A DNA stretch of 10,726 nt from Rubrobacter sp. (GCA_016781635.1 JADDPY010000479.1:1-10726); one strand, 5' to 3'; counted from the first letter of the stretch, positions 1 through 7,627 are shown. The notes: a model not told the origin generated them from the letters alone. Translations and numbers: made by a program.

Positions 1-3
1 ATC

Positions 4-32
4 GAACCGCACCGGGACTACTTCTATATAAG
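4..32 (+). promoter_or_regulatory. possible promoter for the 89-residue protein gene
   Basis: A TATATAAGG stretch (25-33) stands out in GC-rich DNA and gives a good -10-like hexamer, TATAAG at 27-32. Seventeen bases upstream lies GAACCG (4-9), a poor match to a housekeeping -35 box. The gene starts at 151, so the leader would be about 110 nt. Only the -10 part is convincing. Confidence 0.3.
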
Positions 33-76
33 GCTCGTGCTGCCGTCTCTCGTATCGTAGTTCCCCGCCTCTCGAG

Positions 77-109
77 ATTCGAGCCGTTTGTGTGGTCCCC
101 GGCTCGGGT
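77..109 (+). other. hairpin in the leader of the 89-residue protein gene
   Basis: CGAGCCG (80-86) pairs perfectly with CGGCTCG (100-106). Three more pairs, two of them G-U, extend the stem to 77/109 around a 13-nt loop. No T-run follows. It could be the end of an upstream transcript or a leader structure. Confidence 0.4.
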
Positions 110-150
110 AACGCGAAACGGCAACGACACGAGATAACGGAAGGAACGAG

Positions 151-420
151 ATGGACGCGGGCGAGAAGAAGACCGGCACGAGGGACGAGCACTACGACCT
201 CATAAGCGTGCTCTACCACGCACTTCAAGGGGCAGAGGCCTGCGACGGATACGCGGGCGACGCGGAGGCTTCGGGCGAACAGGAGCTCGCCGCTTTCTTC
301 AGAGAGGCTCAGGAGACACACACACGCCTCGCCGAGCAGGCGAAAGCGATGCTCGGCATCGGGGAAGCGGGAGGCATCTCCCCGGGTGGAATCTCCGGGG
401 GCATAGCGCCCCCCTCGTAG
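151..420 (+). CDS. small acidic helical protein of unknown function, 89 residues
   Basis: The ATG at 151 follows GGAAGG (139-144) at six bases, so the start is well supported. Residues 12-70 read as two amphipathic helices. The first contains DEHYDLISVLYHALQGAE; the second contains GEQELAAFFREAQE followed by an AEQAKAML end. From memory, this pattern recurs in small uncharacterised proteins of cyanobacteria and other bacteria. The helix pair with regularly placed E, H and Y resembles half of a ferritin-like four-helix bundle, so a dimer could form a bundle. That is inference, and no metal site can be proven by eye. The tail (about residues 73-89) is rich in glycine, isoleucine and proline and looks disordered. 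There is no signal peptide or membrane segment, so the protein is probably cytoplasmic. It stands alone, with hairpins on both sides, and is probably transcribed by itself. Confidence 0.8.
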   Translation: MDAGEKKTGTRDEHYDLISVLYHALQGAEACDGYAGDAEASGEQELAAFFREAQETHTRLAEQAKAMLGIGEAGGISPGGISGGIAPPS

Positions 421-785
421 GCACGATTCGCCTGAAGCTGCATTTCTCCGCAGGCGCACGTGGCGCCACGCGCGCCCGCGGGGAGCCGGACCCGTGGGGC
501 GTGGACCTTTGGGTAATCTGATGCGGGAGGTCCACGACCGAATGCCCATGATCTGCCTCGCGAGGAATAACTCGCCCTGGCTCGACCGGGGGACGCGCAA
601 CCCTGCCCGCTTCTCCCTCTACCCTACGGCTCCATGGAGACCTACCCCGTGAGCCGCGCCGTCGACAGCCTCTCCGACGCTCCGGCTTGTGCGGAGCCAT
701 GGCCTGGAGACCCGGAACGGACGGGCAGTACGGGCGTTGAAGGGTGCGGTAGTATAGATGCACCAGGCGCGAGGAGGTAACAAGA
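421..785. other. 365-bp intergenic region upstream of lipA with no credible gene
   Basis: Besides the inverted repeat at 445-484, this stretch holds a perfect 9-bp stem, CGTGGACCT (500-508) with AGGTCCACG (528-536), around a 19-nt loop. A TAGTAT hexamer at 750-755 could be the lipA -10 box, but no -35 box stands at the right spacing. Open frames here are arginine- and proline-rich shadows without ribosome-binding sites. I recognise no known riboswitch class. Confidence 0.5.
445..484. repeat. 40-bp imperfect inverted repeat, possible terminator of the 89-residue protein gene
   Basis: The two 20-base arms meet at 464/465 (CGTGGC against GCCACG). Across the arms 17 positions are Watson-Crick, one is T-G (447/482) and two are A-C mismatches (452/477 and 458/471). 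Read on the minus strand the two A-C mismatches become G-U pairs, so an RNA from that strand would fold even better. It begins 25 bases after the stop at 420. No T-run follows, so this is a hairpin of terminator size rather than a classical intrinsic terminator. Confidence 0.5.
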
Positions 786-1835
786 GTGGCCCGCAGAAAG
801 ATCTCCCTTAAGGTTCTCGAGAACGGTACCAAGACTTTCGAGGTCAGGCACCGCTGGGAGGACAAGCCCGTGGCGGCGGCGCCGGGCGGGGTACCGACGG
901 AGTACCTACCGTTCCGCCAGCAGCGACCGGGTTTGCCGGGCTCGCACGGCCGTCCCGACTGGCTCAAGGCCAAGATACCGGGCGGAGAGGGTTACCGCGA
1001 GATCAAGGACACCATGCGCGGCCTCGGCCTTCACACGGTCTGCGAGGAGGCCCGCTGCCCGAACATCGGCGAGTGCTGGAACAACCGCACCGCGACGTTC
1101 ATGATCCTGGGCAACGTCTGCACCCGCTCGTGCGGCTTCTGCGCCGTCCTTACGGGCAAGCCGACCGAGCTCGACCTCGACGAGCCGCACCGCGTCGCCG
1201 ACGCCGCCGCCAAGATGGGCCTCAAGCACGCCGTCATCACGAGCGTGAACCGCGACGAGCTCGCTGACGGTGGTGCTTCGATCTTCGCCGCCACGATACG
1301 CGGGATCCGGGAGCAGGTCCCCGGTTGTGCAGTCGAGGTCCTTACCCCGGACTTCAAGGGCAACCGCGAGGCTATCCAGACGGTCATAGACGCCGCCCCC
1401 GACACCTTCAACCACAACATCGAGACGGTCCCACGCCTCTACCCGGCGGTCCGTCCGCAGGCCAAGTACAGGCGCTCCCTCGAAGTCCTGCGCTATGCCA
1501 AGGAGCTCAACCCCGACGGGTTGACGAAGAGCGGCTTCATGGTCGGCCTCGGCGAGACGGAAGAAGAGATGCATGAAACCATGCGTGACCTCCGCGACCA
1601 CGACGTGGACATCCTTACCATAGGCCAGTACCTCCGGCCGACGGAGAACCACCTCCCGATGAGCCGCTACTATACGCCGAAGGAGTTCGCGAGCCTGAGG
1701 AAGTACGGCGTCGAGCTCGGCTTCAAGCACGTCGAGAGCGGTCCGCTGGTGCGCAGCTCGTACCACGCTCACGAGCAAACCTCCGACGCCCGCTCCTTCG
1801 CCAACGCAGGCGCGAGCGAAGCTACGGGCGCCTAG
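786..1835 (+). CDS. lipA: lipoyl synthase
   Basis: Radical SAM enzyme (349 residues) that inserts two sulfur atoms at C6 and C8 of protein-bound octanoyl groups, the last step of lipoate synthesis, in the cytoplasm. Both iron-sulfur cluster motifs are complete. The auxiliary cluster uses C86, C91 and C97 (CxxxxCxxxxxC); the SAM cluster uses C112, C116 and C119 (CTRSCGFC). The auxiliary-cluster serine motif RSSYHA is at 323-328. Other family signatures include [15 protein letters not shown] (149-163), [12 protein letters not shown] (208-219) and [11 protein letters not shown] (248-258). The start is a GTG eight bases after AGGAGG (772-777). The first cysteine is at residue 86 against about 68 in E. 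coli, so the N-terminus is somewhat longer than usual; residues 1-50 are poorly conserved. lipB follows after 13 nt, so the two are almost certainly cotranscribed. Confidence 0.97.
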   Translation: MARRKISLKVLENGTKTFEVRHRWEDKPVAAAPGGVPTEYLPFRQQRPGLPGSHGRPDWLKAKIPGGEGYREIKDTMRGLGLHTVCEEARCPNIGECWNNRTATFMILGNVCTRSCGFCAVLTGKPTELDLDEPHRVADAAAKMGLKHAVITSVNRDELADGGASIFAATIRGIREQVPGCAVEVLTPDFKGNREAIQTVIDAAPDTFNHNIETVPRLYPAVRPQAKYRRSLEVLRYAKELNPDGLTKSGFMVGLGETEEEMHETMRDLRDHDVDILTIGQYLRPTENHLPMSRYYTPKEFASLRKYGVELGFKHVESGPLVRSSYHAHEQTSDARSFANAGASEATGA

Positions 1836-1848
1836 AACCACAGGGACA

Positions 1849-2520
1849 GTGGAGCTCCAGAAGCCGCCCGCAACGGCCGGTAAAACCGCCTCCCTCGACG
1901 TCCGCCGCCTCCCGGGGCTCGTGCCCTACGCCGAGGCCTGGGAGATGCAAAAGGAGCTTGTCCGGCTCAGGAAGGCTGACCTCGCGCCGGACACTCTCCT
2001 GATGCTCGAGCACCCGCCGGTGTACACGGTGGGGCGCGCGGCGAAGGACGCGGTGAACCTGGGGGCGGGGGAGGAGTATCTTCGCTCGCTCGGGGCGGAG
2101 GTGTTCTGGAGTGATCGGGGCGGAGACGCGACTTTTCACGGCCCGGGCCAGATCGTCGGGTATCCTATCCTGCGCCTCCAAGTGCTCGACACGCACGGCT
2201 ACCTGAGGAACCTGGAGGAGGTCTTGATCCGGGTGCTCGGGGATTACGGGATCGTGGCCGGGCGCCACCCTGATTACACGGGGGTCTGGGTCGGCGGCTC
2301 CAAGATCGCCGCGATCGGCGTCAAGTTCTCCAGCGGGCGCATTACCTCTCACGGCTTCGCCCTGAACGTGGCGACCGATCTCTCATGGTTCGACAGGATC
2401 ACGCCGTGCGGCATCGAGGAGTTCGGGGTGACGAGTCTCGCCCGGGAACTCGGCAGGGAGGCACCGCTTCGGAAGGTAGAAGAGAGGATAGTCGCGCGCT
2501 TTCGCGAGGTCTTCTGCTGA
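1849..2520 (+). CDS. lipB: octanoyl-[acyl-carrier-protein]:protein octanoyltransferase
   Basis: Transfers octanoate from acyl carrier protein to lysines of lipoyl domains (for example in 2-oxoacid dehydrogenases and glycine cleavage H protein), giving the substrate of LipA. The length, 223 residues, is normal. Family motifs appear in order: EHPPVYTVGR (54-63), SDRGGDATFHGPGQ (88-101), GVWVGGSKIAAIG (145-157), SHGFALNV (167-174) and RITPCGIEEFG (183-193). The catalytic dyad is K152 and C187, matching the E. coli K135/C169 pair. The GTG start at 1849 has only a weak AGGGA ahead of it (1842-1846), so translation may depend partly on lipA, which ends at 1835. In many actinomycetes the order is lipB then lipA; here it is reversed. 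The residues before about 15 are not conserved, so a later start cannot be excluded. Confidence 0.96.
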   Translation: MELQKPPATAGKTASLDVRRLPGLVPYAEAWEMQKELVRLRKADLAPDTLLMLEHPPVYTVGRAAKDAVNLGAGEEYLRSLGAEVFWSDRGGDATFHGPGQIVGYPILRLQVLDTHGYLRNLEEVLIRVLGDYGIVAGRHPDYTGVWVGGSKIAAIGVKFSSGRITSHGFALNVATDLSWFDRITPCGIEEFGVTSLARELGREAPLRKVEERIVARFREVFC

Positions 2521-2590
2521 TTCGTTCGCCCGGCGGATGGGTAGAAATCATCTCGCAATACGAATAGAAGTGCGATAAAAGGAGTTGCGG

Positions 2591-2947
2591 ATGATCAAGG
2601 GCATGGCGAACGTGTGGGTGCCGGTACAGGACACGGACCGGGCCGTAAATTTCTACGAGAACACCCTGGGCCTACCGGTGGTCAAGCGCGACGGTCCTTG
2701 GGCGGAGGTCGATGCCAACGGTGTCAGGATCGGCCTGAACGGCAGGGAGCCGCAGGGCACGCAGTCCGGCGGTGGTCCCGTTCTGACCTTCCAGCCCGAC
2801 GACAGCATCGAGGAGACCGTCGAGCAGCTCAAGAGCAAGGGGGTCGAGTTTCCGGCCGAGATCTCCGACCACGACTGGGGCCGCGTCGCGACCTTCAAGG
2901 ACACCGAGGGCAACGACCTCCAGCTTTACGCGCCGCCGCAGGGCTAA
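2591..2947 (+). CDS. VOC (glyoxalase/dioxygenase) fold protein without the usual metal ligands
   Basis: A 118-residue protein of the vicinal-oxygen-chelate superfamily. The two beta-alpha-beta-beta-beta modules are visible: the first at about 5-52 (NVWVPVQDTDRAVNFYENTLGL), the second at about 62-114, ending in the typical FKDTEGNDLQLY. I chose the ATG at 2591 because GGAG (2581-2584) sits six bases before it. A TTG at 2585 would touch the ribosome-binding site and is unlikely. The positions that carry metal ligands in glyoxalase I appear to be N7, V64 and Q111 instead of His/Glu. Catalysis of the glyoxalase type is therefore doubtful; a binding or resistance-type role fits better. It lies 70 bp after lipB on the same strand, with its own strong ribosome-binding site, and ends at a terminator-like hairpin. 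The substrate is unknown. Confidence 0.9.
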   Translation: MIKGMANVWVPVQDTDRAVNFYENTLGLPVVKRDGPWAEVDANGVRIGLNGREPQGTQSGGGPVLTFQPDDSIEETVEQLKSKGVEFPAEISDHDWGRVATFKDTEGNDLQLYAPPQG

Positions 2948-2968
2948 CCAGCAGACCTGGGGAACGAG

Positions 2969-3004
2969 AGAGGGTCGGGGCCTGAGTTCAGGCCCCGACC
3001 CTCT
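2969..3004. terminator. 17-bp perfect hairpin between convergent genes
   Basis: Arms 2969-2985 and 2988-3004 pair at all 17 positions, with GT at the centre (about a four-base loop once the tightest pair opens). It sits between the stop of the VOC gene (2947) and the stop of the opposing VIT-like gene (3026), so it can serve both. The T-run is weak (TTGT on the plus side), as is common in GC-rich actinomycetes. Confidence 0.85.
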
Positions 3005-3025
3005 TGTCGCGTTTGCCCTATTGCT

Positions 3026-3550
3026 TCAGGCGTTCCCGATAAGCACGCCTGAGGCGAAGACGAGCGCGCCGCCGAGGATAACTTGTAGGGCGGAGATTGG
3101 GAAGCTCATCTTGAAGTAGCGGTAGCGGATGGCCGAGATCGCCAGAAGCTCCACCCCGACCACGGCGAAGGCTATGTAGAGTGCCGCCGAGACCTGCGGC
3201 AGTAGAAACGGTAGGGTGTGGAGGATTCCGCCGACAAACGTGGCGACGCCCGTGATCACGCCGCGCATGATCGGGTCGCCCCTTCCCGTGAGCGCGCCGT
3301 CGTCGGATAACCCCTCGGAGAAGCCCATGCTGATCGCGGCACCAACCGCCGCCGCGAGCCCCACCAGAAAGGTAACCCGCGCATCCCCCGTCGCGAACGC
3401 CGTCGCGAAGAGAGGCGCCAACGTCGATACCGACCCGTCCATCAGCCCAACCAGACTGGGCTGCACCACCTTCAACACGAAGTTCTTGCTATGCCCGGCG
3501 GACGTCATCTCCTGCCCCCCGAACCCTAATTTCTCCATCAATGCAGCCAT
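3026..3550 (-). CDS. VIT/CCC1-family membrane transporter (probable iron/manganese transport)
   Basis: Protein of 174 residues with about five membrane segments (roughly 30-52, 58-78, 95-117, 121-140 and 150-172). The first carries LVGLMDGSVSTLAPL (33-47), the hallmark of the vacuolar iron transporter family. The second has ISMGFSEG (73-80). D38 and M75 are 37 residues apart, the same spacing as the metal-pathway D43 and M80 of the plant VIT1 structure. The loop between segments two and three is short (about 80-93) and lacks the glutamate-rich metal-binding helices of plant VIT1. There is no fused ferritin-like (erythrin) domain. The likely role is export of Fe2+ or Mn2+ across the cell membrane, but the metal is not settled by sequence. 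The ATG has AGAGGG (3558-3563) seven bases upstream. A candidate promoter precedes it. Confidence 0.85.
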   Translation of the reverse strand: MAALMEKLGFGGQEMTSAGHSKNFVLKVVQPSLVGLMDGSVSTLAPLFATAFATGDARVTFLVGLAAAVGAAISMGFSEGLSDDGALTGRGDPIMRGVITGVATFVGGILHTLPFLLPQVSAALYIAFAVVGVELLAISAIRYRYFKMSFPISALQVILGGALVFASGVLIGNA

Positions 3551-3587
3551 CCCGGGACCCTCTCTAACTTACCGAACATCTCACCTA

Positions 3588-3628
3588 AAGTAACTTATGT
3601 ATTTTATTGAAGACTACAAAAAAATCAA
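3588..3628 (-). promoter_or_regulatory. probable promoter of the VIT-like gene, with a small dyad at the start site
   Basis: Read on the minus strand, TTGATT (3623-3628) and TAAAAT (3601-3606) are separated by 16 bases, a good housekeeping -35/-10 pair. Transcription would start near 3594, giving a leader of about 45 nt. A 9-bp dyad, AAGT-A-ACTT, at 3588-3596 overlaps the expected start and could be an operator. The whole stretch of about 3580-3660 is unusually AT-rich for this window. Confidence 0.5.
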
Positions 3629-3674
3629 GAGCGATTCCTATTTCTGATTTTGAGAGTCGTTTGCAGGTGGCGTC

Positions 3675-3699
3675 GGCCCGGGGCGAGATGCCCCGGGCC
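3675..3699. terminator. GC-rich hairpin after the synthetase/GNAT gene
   Basis: GGCCCGGGGC (3675-3684) pairs perfectly with GCCCCGGGCC (3690-3699) around a 5-nt loop. It lies 55 bases past the stop of the minus-strand gene ending at 3754 and ahead of the promoter of the next minus-strand gene, so it should separate the two transcripts. The T-rich tail (TTCTCCCTTTT) is on the plus-strand side, so it is not a classical intrinsic terminator for the minus strand. Confidence 0.6.
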
Positions 3700-3753
3700 T
3701 TCTCCCTTTTCGTATGCGGGGAGAGCAGCGGTCCCCTGCAGGAGAGGTGTTTC

Positions 3754-6516
3754 TTAGGCGTGCTGGTAGAGGTCGAGGCCGGCGTGTATGACGCCCTCCT
3801 CGGGGTCGTGGCGGAGGCTGAAGCCGAGCTTACGGCTGACGTTCTGCATGGGGCGGTTGGCCGGCAGTATCTCGGCGGTGATGCGATGCAGGCTCTCCTT
3901 GCGGCCGACCTCGAGGAGCCGGCCCAGCAGGATCGTGCCGACGCCCCTCCTCTGGTACAGGTCGTTGACGAGCAGCGAGAACTCGGCCTCGTCGGCAACG
4001 ACGTGGTTTCGGCTGAGTCGCCCAACGCCCATGATCTCCCGCTCACCGGTCTCGGGGTTGCGCCTCTCGGCGACGAGGGCCATCTCCCGGTCGTAGTCGA
4101 TAAAGCAGATCCTGGTGAGGCGTTCGTGGGCGGTTCGCTGGTCGAGGTTCATCATGTGGAAGTAGCGCATGTACACGCTTCGCTCCGAGAGCGCCTCGTG
4201 GAACTTGACCATGAGGGGCTCGTCCTCGGGCCGTATCGGGCGCACCATCACCGGCGTCCCGTCGTTCAGCTCTTCCCGTGAGACGTACTGGTTCGGGTAC
4301 GGGCGGATCGCGGGCTTCGGCAGATCCTTCTCTTCCACCGTCGCGTCGTGCAGGACGACGCGGGCGTCGAGGGCGACGAGGCGTTCCGGGGAGGCGAGCA
4401 GAGGGTTTATGTCGAGTTCGCTGATCCAGGGCTGCTCCACGATGAGCTGCGACAAGCGTACGAGGAGTTTCTCCAGCGCCCCGAGGTCGACCGGGTTCCT
4501 CCCTCTGACCCCCTTCAGCGCCTGCATGATGAGCGTCCGCTCCATCATGCGCCGCGCCAGCGTGGTGGTGAGCGGCGGTAGGGCGAGCGCCCGGTCCCGG
4601 TAGACTTCGACAAGCTGACCGCCGGAGCCGAAGAGCATGACGGGACCGAACTGCGGATCGACGCTGCTCCCGGCAATAAGCTCGTAGCTGTCCTTGAGGT
4701 CGACCATCGGCTGCACCGTGACCCCGTCGAAGTTGCCGGGGCCGGCCTTCTGGAGGACGGAGGCCTCCGTGGCCGCGTAAGCCTCCCGGACGGCCCTCGC
4801 GTTGGGGAGGTCCAGCCTCACGCCGCCGACGTCGGTCTTGTGGGTGACGGTTTCGGAGTGGAGTTTGAGGACTACGGGATAGCCGATAGCTTCGGCGGCA
4901 CCCACGGCCTCCTCGGGTGTACGGGCGATGTGGGTTTCGACCGTCGGGATACCGTATGCTGCGAGGATGGCTTTCGCCTCCCATTCGGTGAGGATGCTGC
5001 GGCCATCCTCGCGGGCGGCCGAGATAATCTCCTCGACGCGTTCGCGGTCGGGCTCGTCCTCATCCCCGCCATGGGTGAGCTCCGGGGTTTCGTAGATCGC
5101 GCGCAGGTTGTACGTGTAGCGCCACATGTCCGCGAAGACACGGGCGGCGCTGTCCGGATAATCGAAGGTCGGGATGCCGGCGCGGTTGAGGATCTCCACC
5201 CCCGCCGTGACGTCCGGGCCGCCCATCCAGCTCGCGAGGACGGGCTTGCCCCTGGTTTTGGCGTAGCGCACGAGCCCTTGCGCCGTCCCCGTGGGGTCGG
5301 TCATGGCCTGGGGCGTGAGAATGACCAGGAGGCCATCGCTCTCCGGGTCTCGTGCCGCAGCCTCCAGGGTGTTCGCGTAGCGATCCGGGGTAGCGTCGCC
5401 GAGGACGTCTATGGGGTCGCCGTGGCTCCAGGGGGCGGGGAGGATCTCGTTCAACTTTTGCATCGTCTCCGGTGAGAGCTCGGCGAGCTCGCCGCCGGTC
5501 CGGATGAGAGCGTCCGTTGCCAGGACACCCGGGCCGCCGGCATTGGTGACGACGGTGAGGCGCGGACCCCTCGGGCGCGGCTGCTTGCCGAGAATCTCGG
5601 CCATATGGAAGAGGTCGGCGATGCCGTCGACCCGTAGAACGCCGCTACGCCTGAAGGCGGCGTCGAGCACCTCGTCGCTCCCGGTGAGGGAGCCGGTGTG
5701 GCTCTGGGCGGCGTGGGCGGCGGCCTCGGTACGGCCGCCCTTTATGACTATTATGGGCTTGGTGAGGGCGACCTCGCGGGCGGCGGAGAGGAAGGATCGA
5801 GCGTCGCCGATGGACTCCATGTACACGACGATGCTCTTCGTCTTCGGGTCGTCCCCGAGGTAGTAGATCAAGTCTCCCCAGCCCACGTCCAGCATCGATC
5901 CAACGGAGACGAAGTGCGAGAAACCGACGTTTTCGCCCATGCTCCGGTCCAGGATGGCCGTGAGGAGCGCCCCGCTCTGGCTGAGAAAGGCGACGTTGCC
6001 TGGCTGGGCCATCCCGCCCGCAAAGGTCGCGTTGAGGCCGGTGACGGGGCTCATGACGCCGAGGCAGTTCGGACCCATGATGCGCATCCTGCCCCGCCGT
6101 GCTATCTCCAGGATGCGAGCCTCCAACTCGGCCCCCTCCGCCCCCGTCTCGCGGAACCCGGCGGAGATGATGATCGCGCCCGGCACCCCGGCCTCGACGC
6201 ACTCCTCCATAATCCCCGGCACCGCGCGCGCGGGCGCCACGATCACCGCGAGGTCGACCTCGGCGGGCACCTCCGAGATCGTCGGGTAGGCCTTGATCCC
6301 GAGCACGTTCGGCCTCTTCGAGTTGACCGGGAAGACCGTCCCCCCGAACGGGTTGGAGATGAGGTTCCACATGATCGTGCGCCCCACGCTGCCCTGCCGC
6401 TCCGATGCCCCGATGACGGCCACGGTCTCCGGCTTGAAGATGGCGTCCAGGGGCTGCCGCTCGTACCCGAGCACGTCGTGCGCCGGATCCCCGATCGGTG
6501 GCTTCGGCTTCTTCAT
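3754..6516 (-). CDS. NDP-forming acyl-CoA synthetase fused to a GNAT acetyltransferase (Pat-type architecture)
   Basis: A 920-residue fusion. Order: CoA-binding Rossmann domain (about 22-120, [10 protein letters not shown] at 31-40); succinyl-CoA-ligase-like domains (about 150-470, [10 protein letters not shown] at 148-157); ATP-grasp (about 500-725, YPVVLKL and HKTDVGGV at 546-566); and GNAT (about 750-918, acetyl-CoA loop QRRGVG at 855-860). The synthetase part normally interconverts acetyl-CoA/acyl-CoA and NDP + Pi with the free acid and NTP. Its phospho-acceptor histidine appears intact as H273 in QSHTGSLTG. In Salmonella Pat, a lysine acetyltransferase with the same layout, the synthetase half is reported to be inactive. 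This protein could therefore be a working synthetase, an acyltransferase, or both. The ATG at 6516 follows GGAGGG (6525-6530) at eight bases; reading upstream to 6606 adds a non-conserved 30 residues without such support. It is monocistronic and divergent from the broken nucleoside hydrolase. Confidence 0.92.
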   Translation of the reverse strand: MKKPKPPIGDPAHDVLGYERQPLDAIFKPETVAVIGASERQGSVGRTIMWNLISNPFGGTVFPVNSKRPNVLGIKAYPTISEVPAEVDLAVIVAPARAVPGIMEECVEAGVPGAIIISAGFRETGAEGAELEARILEIARRGRMRIMGPNCLGVMSPVTGLNATFAGGMAQPGNVAFLSQSGALLTAILDRSMGENVGFSHFVSVGSMLDVGWGDLIYYLGDDPKTKSIVVYMESIGDARSFLSAAREVALTKPIIVIKGGRTEAAAHAAQSHTGSLTGSDEVLDAAFRRSGVLRVDGIADLFHMAEILGKQPRPRGPRLTVVTNAGGPGVLATDALIRTGGELAELSPETMQKLNEILPAPWSHGDPIDVLGDATPDRYANTLEAAARDPESDGLLVILTPQAMTDPTGTAQGLVRYAKTRGKPVLASWMGGPDVTAGVEILNRAGIPTFDYPDSAARVFADMWRYTYNLRAIYETPELTHGGDEDEPDRERVEEIISAAREDGRSILTEWEAKAILAAYGIPTVETHIARTPEEAVGAAEAIGYPVVLKLHSETVTHKTDVGGVRLDLPNARAVREAYAATEASVLQKAGPGNFDGVTVQPMVDLKDSYELIAGSSVDPQFGPVMLFGSGGQLVEVYRDRALALPPLTTTLARRMMERTLIMQALKGVRGRNPVDLGALEKLLVRLSQLIVEQPWISELDINPLLASPERLVALDARVVLHDATVEEKDLPKPAIRPYPNQYVSREELNDGTPVMVRPIRPEDEPLMVKFHEALSERSVYMRYFHMMNLDQRTAHERLTRICFIDYDREMALVAERRNPETGEREIMGVGRLSRNHVVADEAEFSLLVNDLYQRRGVGTILLGRLLEVGRKESLHRITAEILPANRPMQNVSRKLGFSLRHDPEEGVIHAGLDLYQHA

Positions 6517-6590
6517 CTCGCCCACCCTCCACAATTCTCTAGCTTTGCGCGCTACCTCTAACGCAGAGCGCCGCGCGCATCCGTTCTGCA

Positions 6591-6650
6591 TATGTGTATT
6601 TGCCACATAGTGTCCCCAAAAGCTGTGAATCTTATAGCTAAAGTCGCTAT
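6591..6650. promoter_or_regulatory. two small dyads in the divergent intergenic region
   Basis: TATGTG (6591-6596) and CACATA (6604-6609) form one inverted repeat with a 7-base spacer. ATAGC (6634-6638) and GCTAT (6646-6650) form a second, also with a 7-base spacer. They lie in an AT-richer stretch between the divergent genes starting at 6516 (-) and about 6700 (+). They could be operator sites; short dyads also occur by chance. No strong -35/-10 pair is visible. Confidence 0.3.
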
Positions 6651-6699
6651 TTCACGCTCTACGGGCTTGTCCGTCGGCGGGACTGCTACCATCGGGGGC

Positions 6700-7627
6700 G
6701 TGCGACCCATACCCGTGATTCTGGATGTGGACCCAGGCCGCGACGACGCGGTGGCGATCATGCTTGCCTGCGGGGCCCCGGAGCTCGACGTACGCGCGGT
6801 GACGACGGTCGCCGGGAACGTGACGCTGCAGAAGACCACGGCAAATGCCCTGAAGGTGCTCTCGTTCGTGGGGCGTATGGAGATACCGGTCGGGGCGGGG
6901 GCCGAAGGGCCGCTCGAACGCCCGCTCGTCGCCGCCGAGGACGTCCACGGCGAAGACGGGCTCGGCGGTACGGAGCTCCCCGAGCCCGCCTTCGAACCGG
7001 ACGCGAGGGGGGCCGTCCGGCTGATGGCCGACGTCCTGCGGGGGGCCGCCGAGCCGGTGACGCTGATCCCCCTGGCCCCCTGACCAACGTGGCGACTTTT
7101 CTGCGCGAATACCCGGGGTTGAAGGGGCGAGTGTCGCGGATCGTGCTCATGGGCGGGAGCATGGGGGCCGGGAACATCACGCCCCACGCCGAGTTCAACG
7201 CCTACGTGGACCCGGAGGCCGCGCGGGAGGTGTTCGAGAGCGGACTCCCCATAACGATGGTCGGCCTCGACGTCACCCGCGAGGCCGTTGCGGGGCCGGA
7301 GGAGGTATCGAACATGCTTTCTTTGGGTCCAGCAGGGGAGGTCGCCACGCGGCTGGTGACGGGCGTTGCGCCGGGCGAAAAGCTATTCGGGATGCCACCA
7401 CGCCCCTTCATGACGCGGTAGCCGTTGCCTCCGTGGTCGAGCCGGGGAACCTGAAGACGCGCCGGATACGGGTGGACGTGGAGCTTGAAGGCGAGGGGCG
7501 GGGGCGGACAATCTGTGGCCCATGGGGCGAAGATGGGAGACCGCTCAACGCCGACGTTGGGGTTGGGCTGGACCGGGGGGCGTTCTTCGGGGTTTTGTAC
7601 CGGTCGCTGGAGAGGCTCGGCGGCTAA
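6700..7627 (+). pseudogene. inosine-uridine preferring nucleoside hydrolase, broken by two one-base frameshifts
   Basis: Nucleoside hydrolases cleave ribonucleosides to base plus ribose for salvage. Three consecutive frames encode one complete family member. The first holds the calcium/ribose-binding DVDPGRDD and TTVAGNVTLQKTTANAL and stops at 7081-7083. The second continues with LTNVA, IVLMGGSMGAGN and AEFNAYVDPEAA, and stops at 7419-7421. The third supplies LHDAVAVASVVEP with the conserved His-Asp pair, then runs to the stop at 7627. Adding one G at 7074/7075 restores IPLGPLTNVA. Adding one C in the run 7403-7406 restores RPLHDAVAVA. The repaired gene would encode 309 residues, normal for the family. 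The GTG at 6700 is the likely start, though its ribosome-binding site is poor; in-frame extension to 6592 is possible. Both lesions lie in G/C runs, so sequencing error is a real alternative to decay. Confidence 0.85.

Noticed and set aside
500..536. Riboswitch upstream of lipA (for example fluoride or SAM class)
   Set aside because: The stem and the CTGATG in its loop are suggestive, but the conserved core of no known class can be traced.
299..973. 224-residue minus-strand open frame covering the gap before lipA
   Set aside because: The translation is arginine/proline/glycine-rich without recognisable motifs, it overlaps two real genes, and no ribosome-binding site supports it.
906..1841. 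311-residue open frame on the minus strand across lipA
   Set aside because: It is antisense to a certain gene, has no family motifs and is the usual long shadow of a GC-rich coding sequence.
3565..3600. Possible DtxR/IdeR-type iron box upstream of the VIT-like gene
   Set aside because: Only one half-site-like TTAGGT is visible on the minus strand; the second half does not match, so I report only the 9-bp dyad.
3607..4281. Plus-strand open frame of 224 residues at the 3' end of the synthetase/GNAT gene, and similar frames through 6610
   Set aside because: All lie antisense to the 920-residue fusion, whose domains are unmistakable; the composition is that of shadow frames.
6517..6606. N-terminal 30-residue extension of the synthetase/GNAT protein
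   Set aside because: The ATG at 6516 has a strong, well-spaced ribosome-binding site and begins just before conserved sequence; the extension lies in the divergent promoter region.
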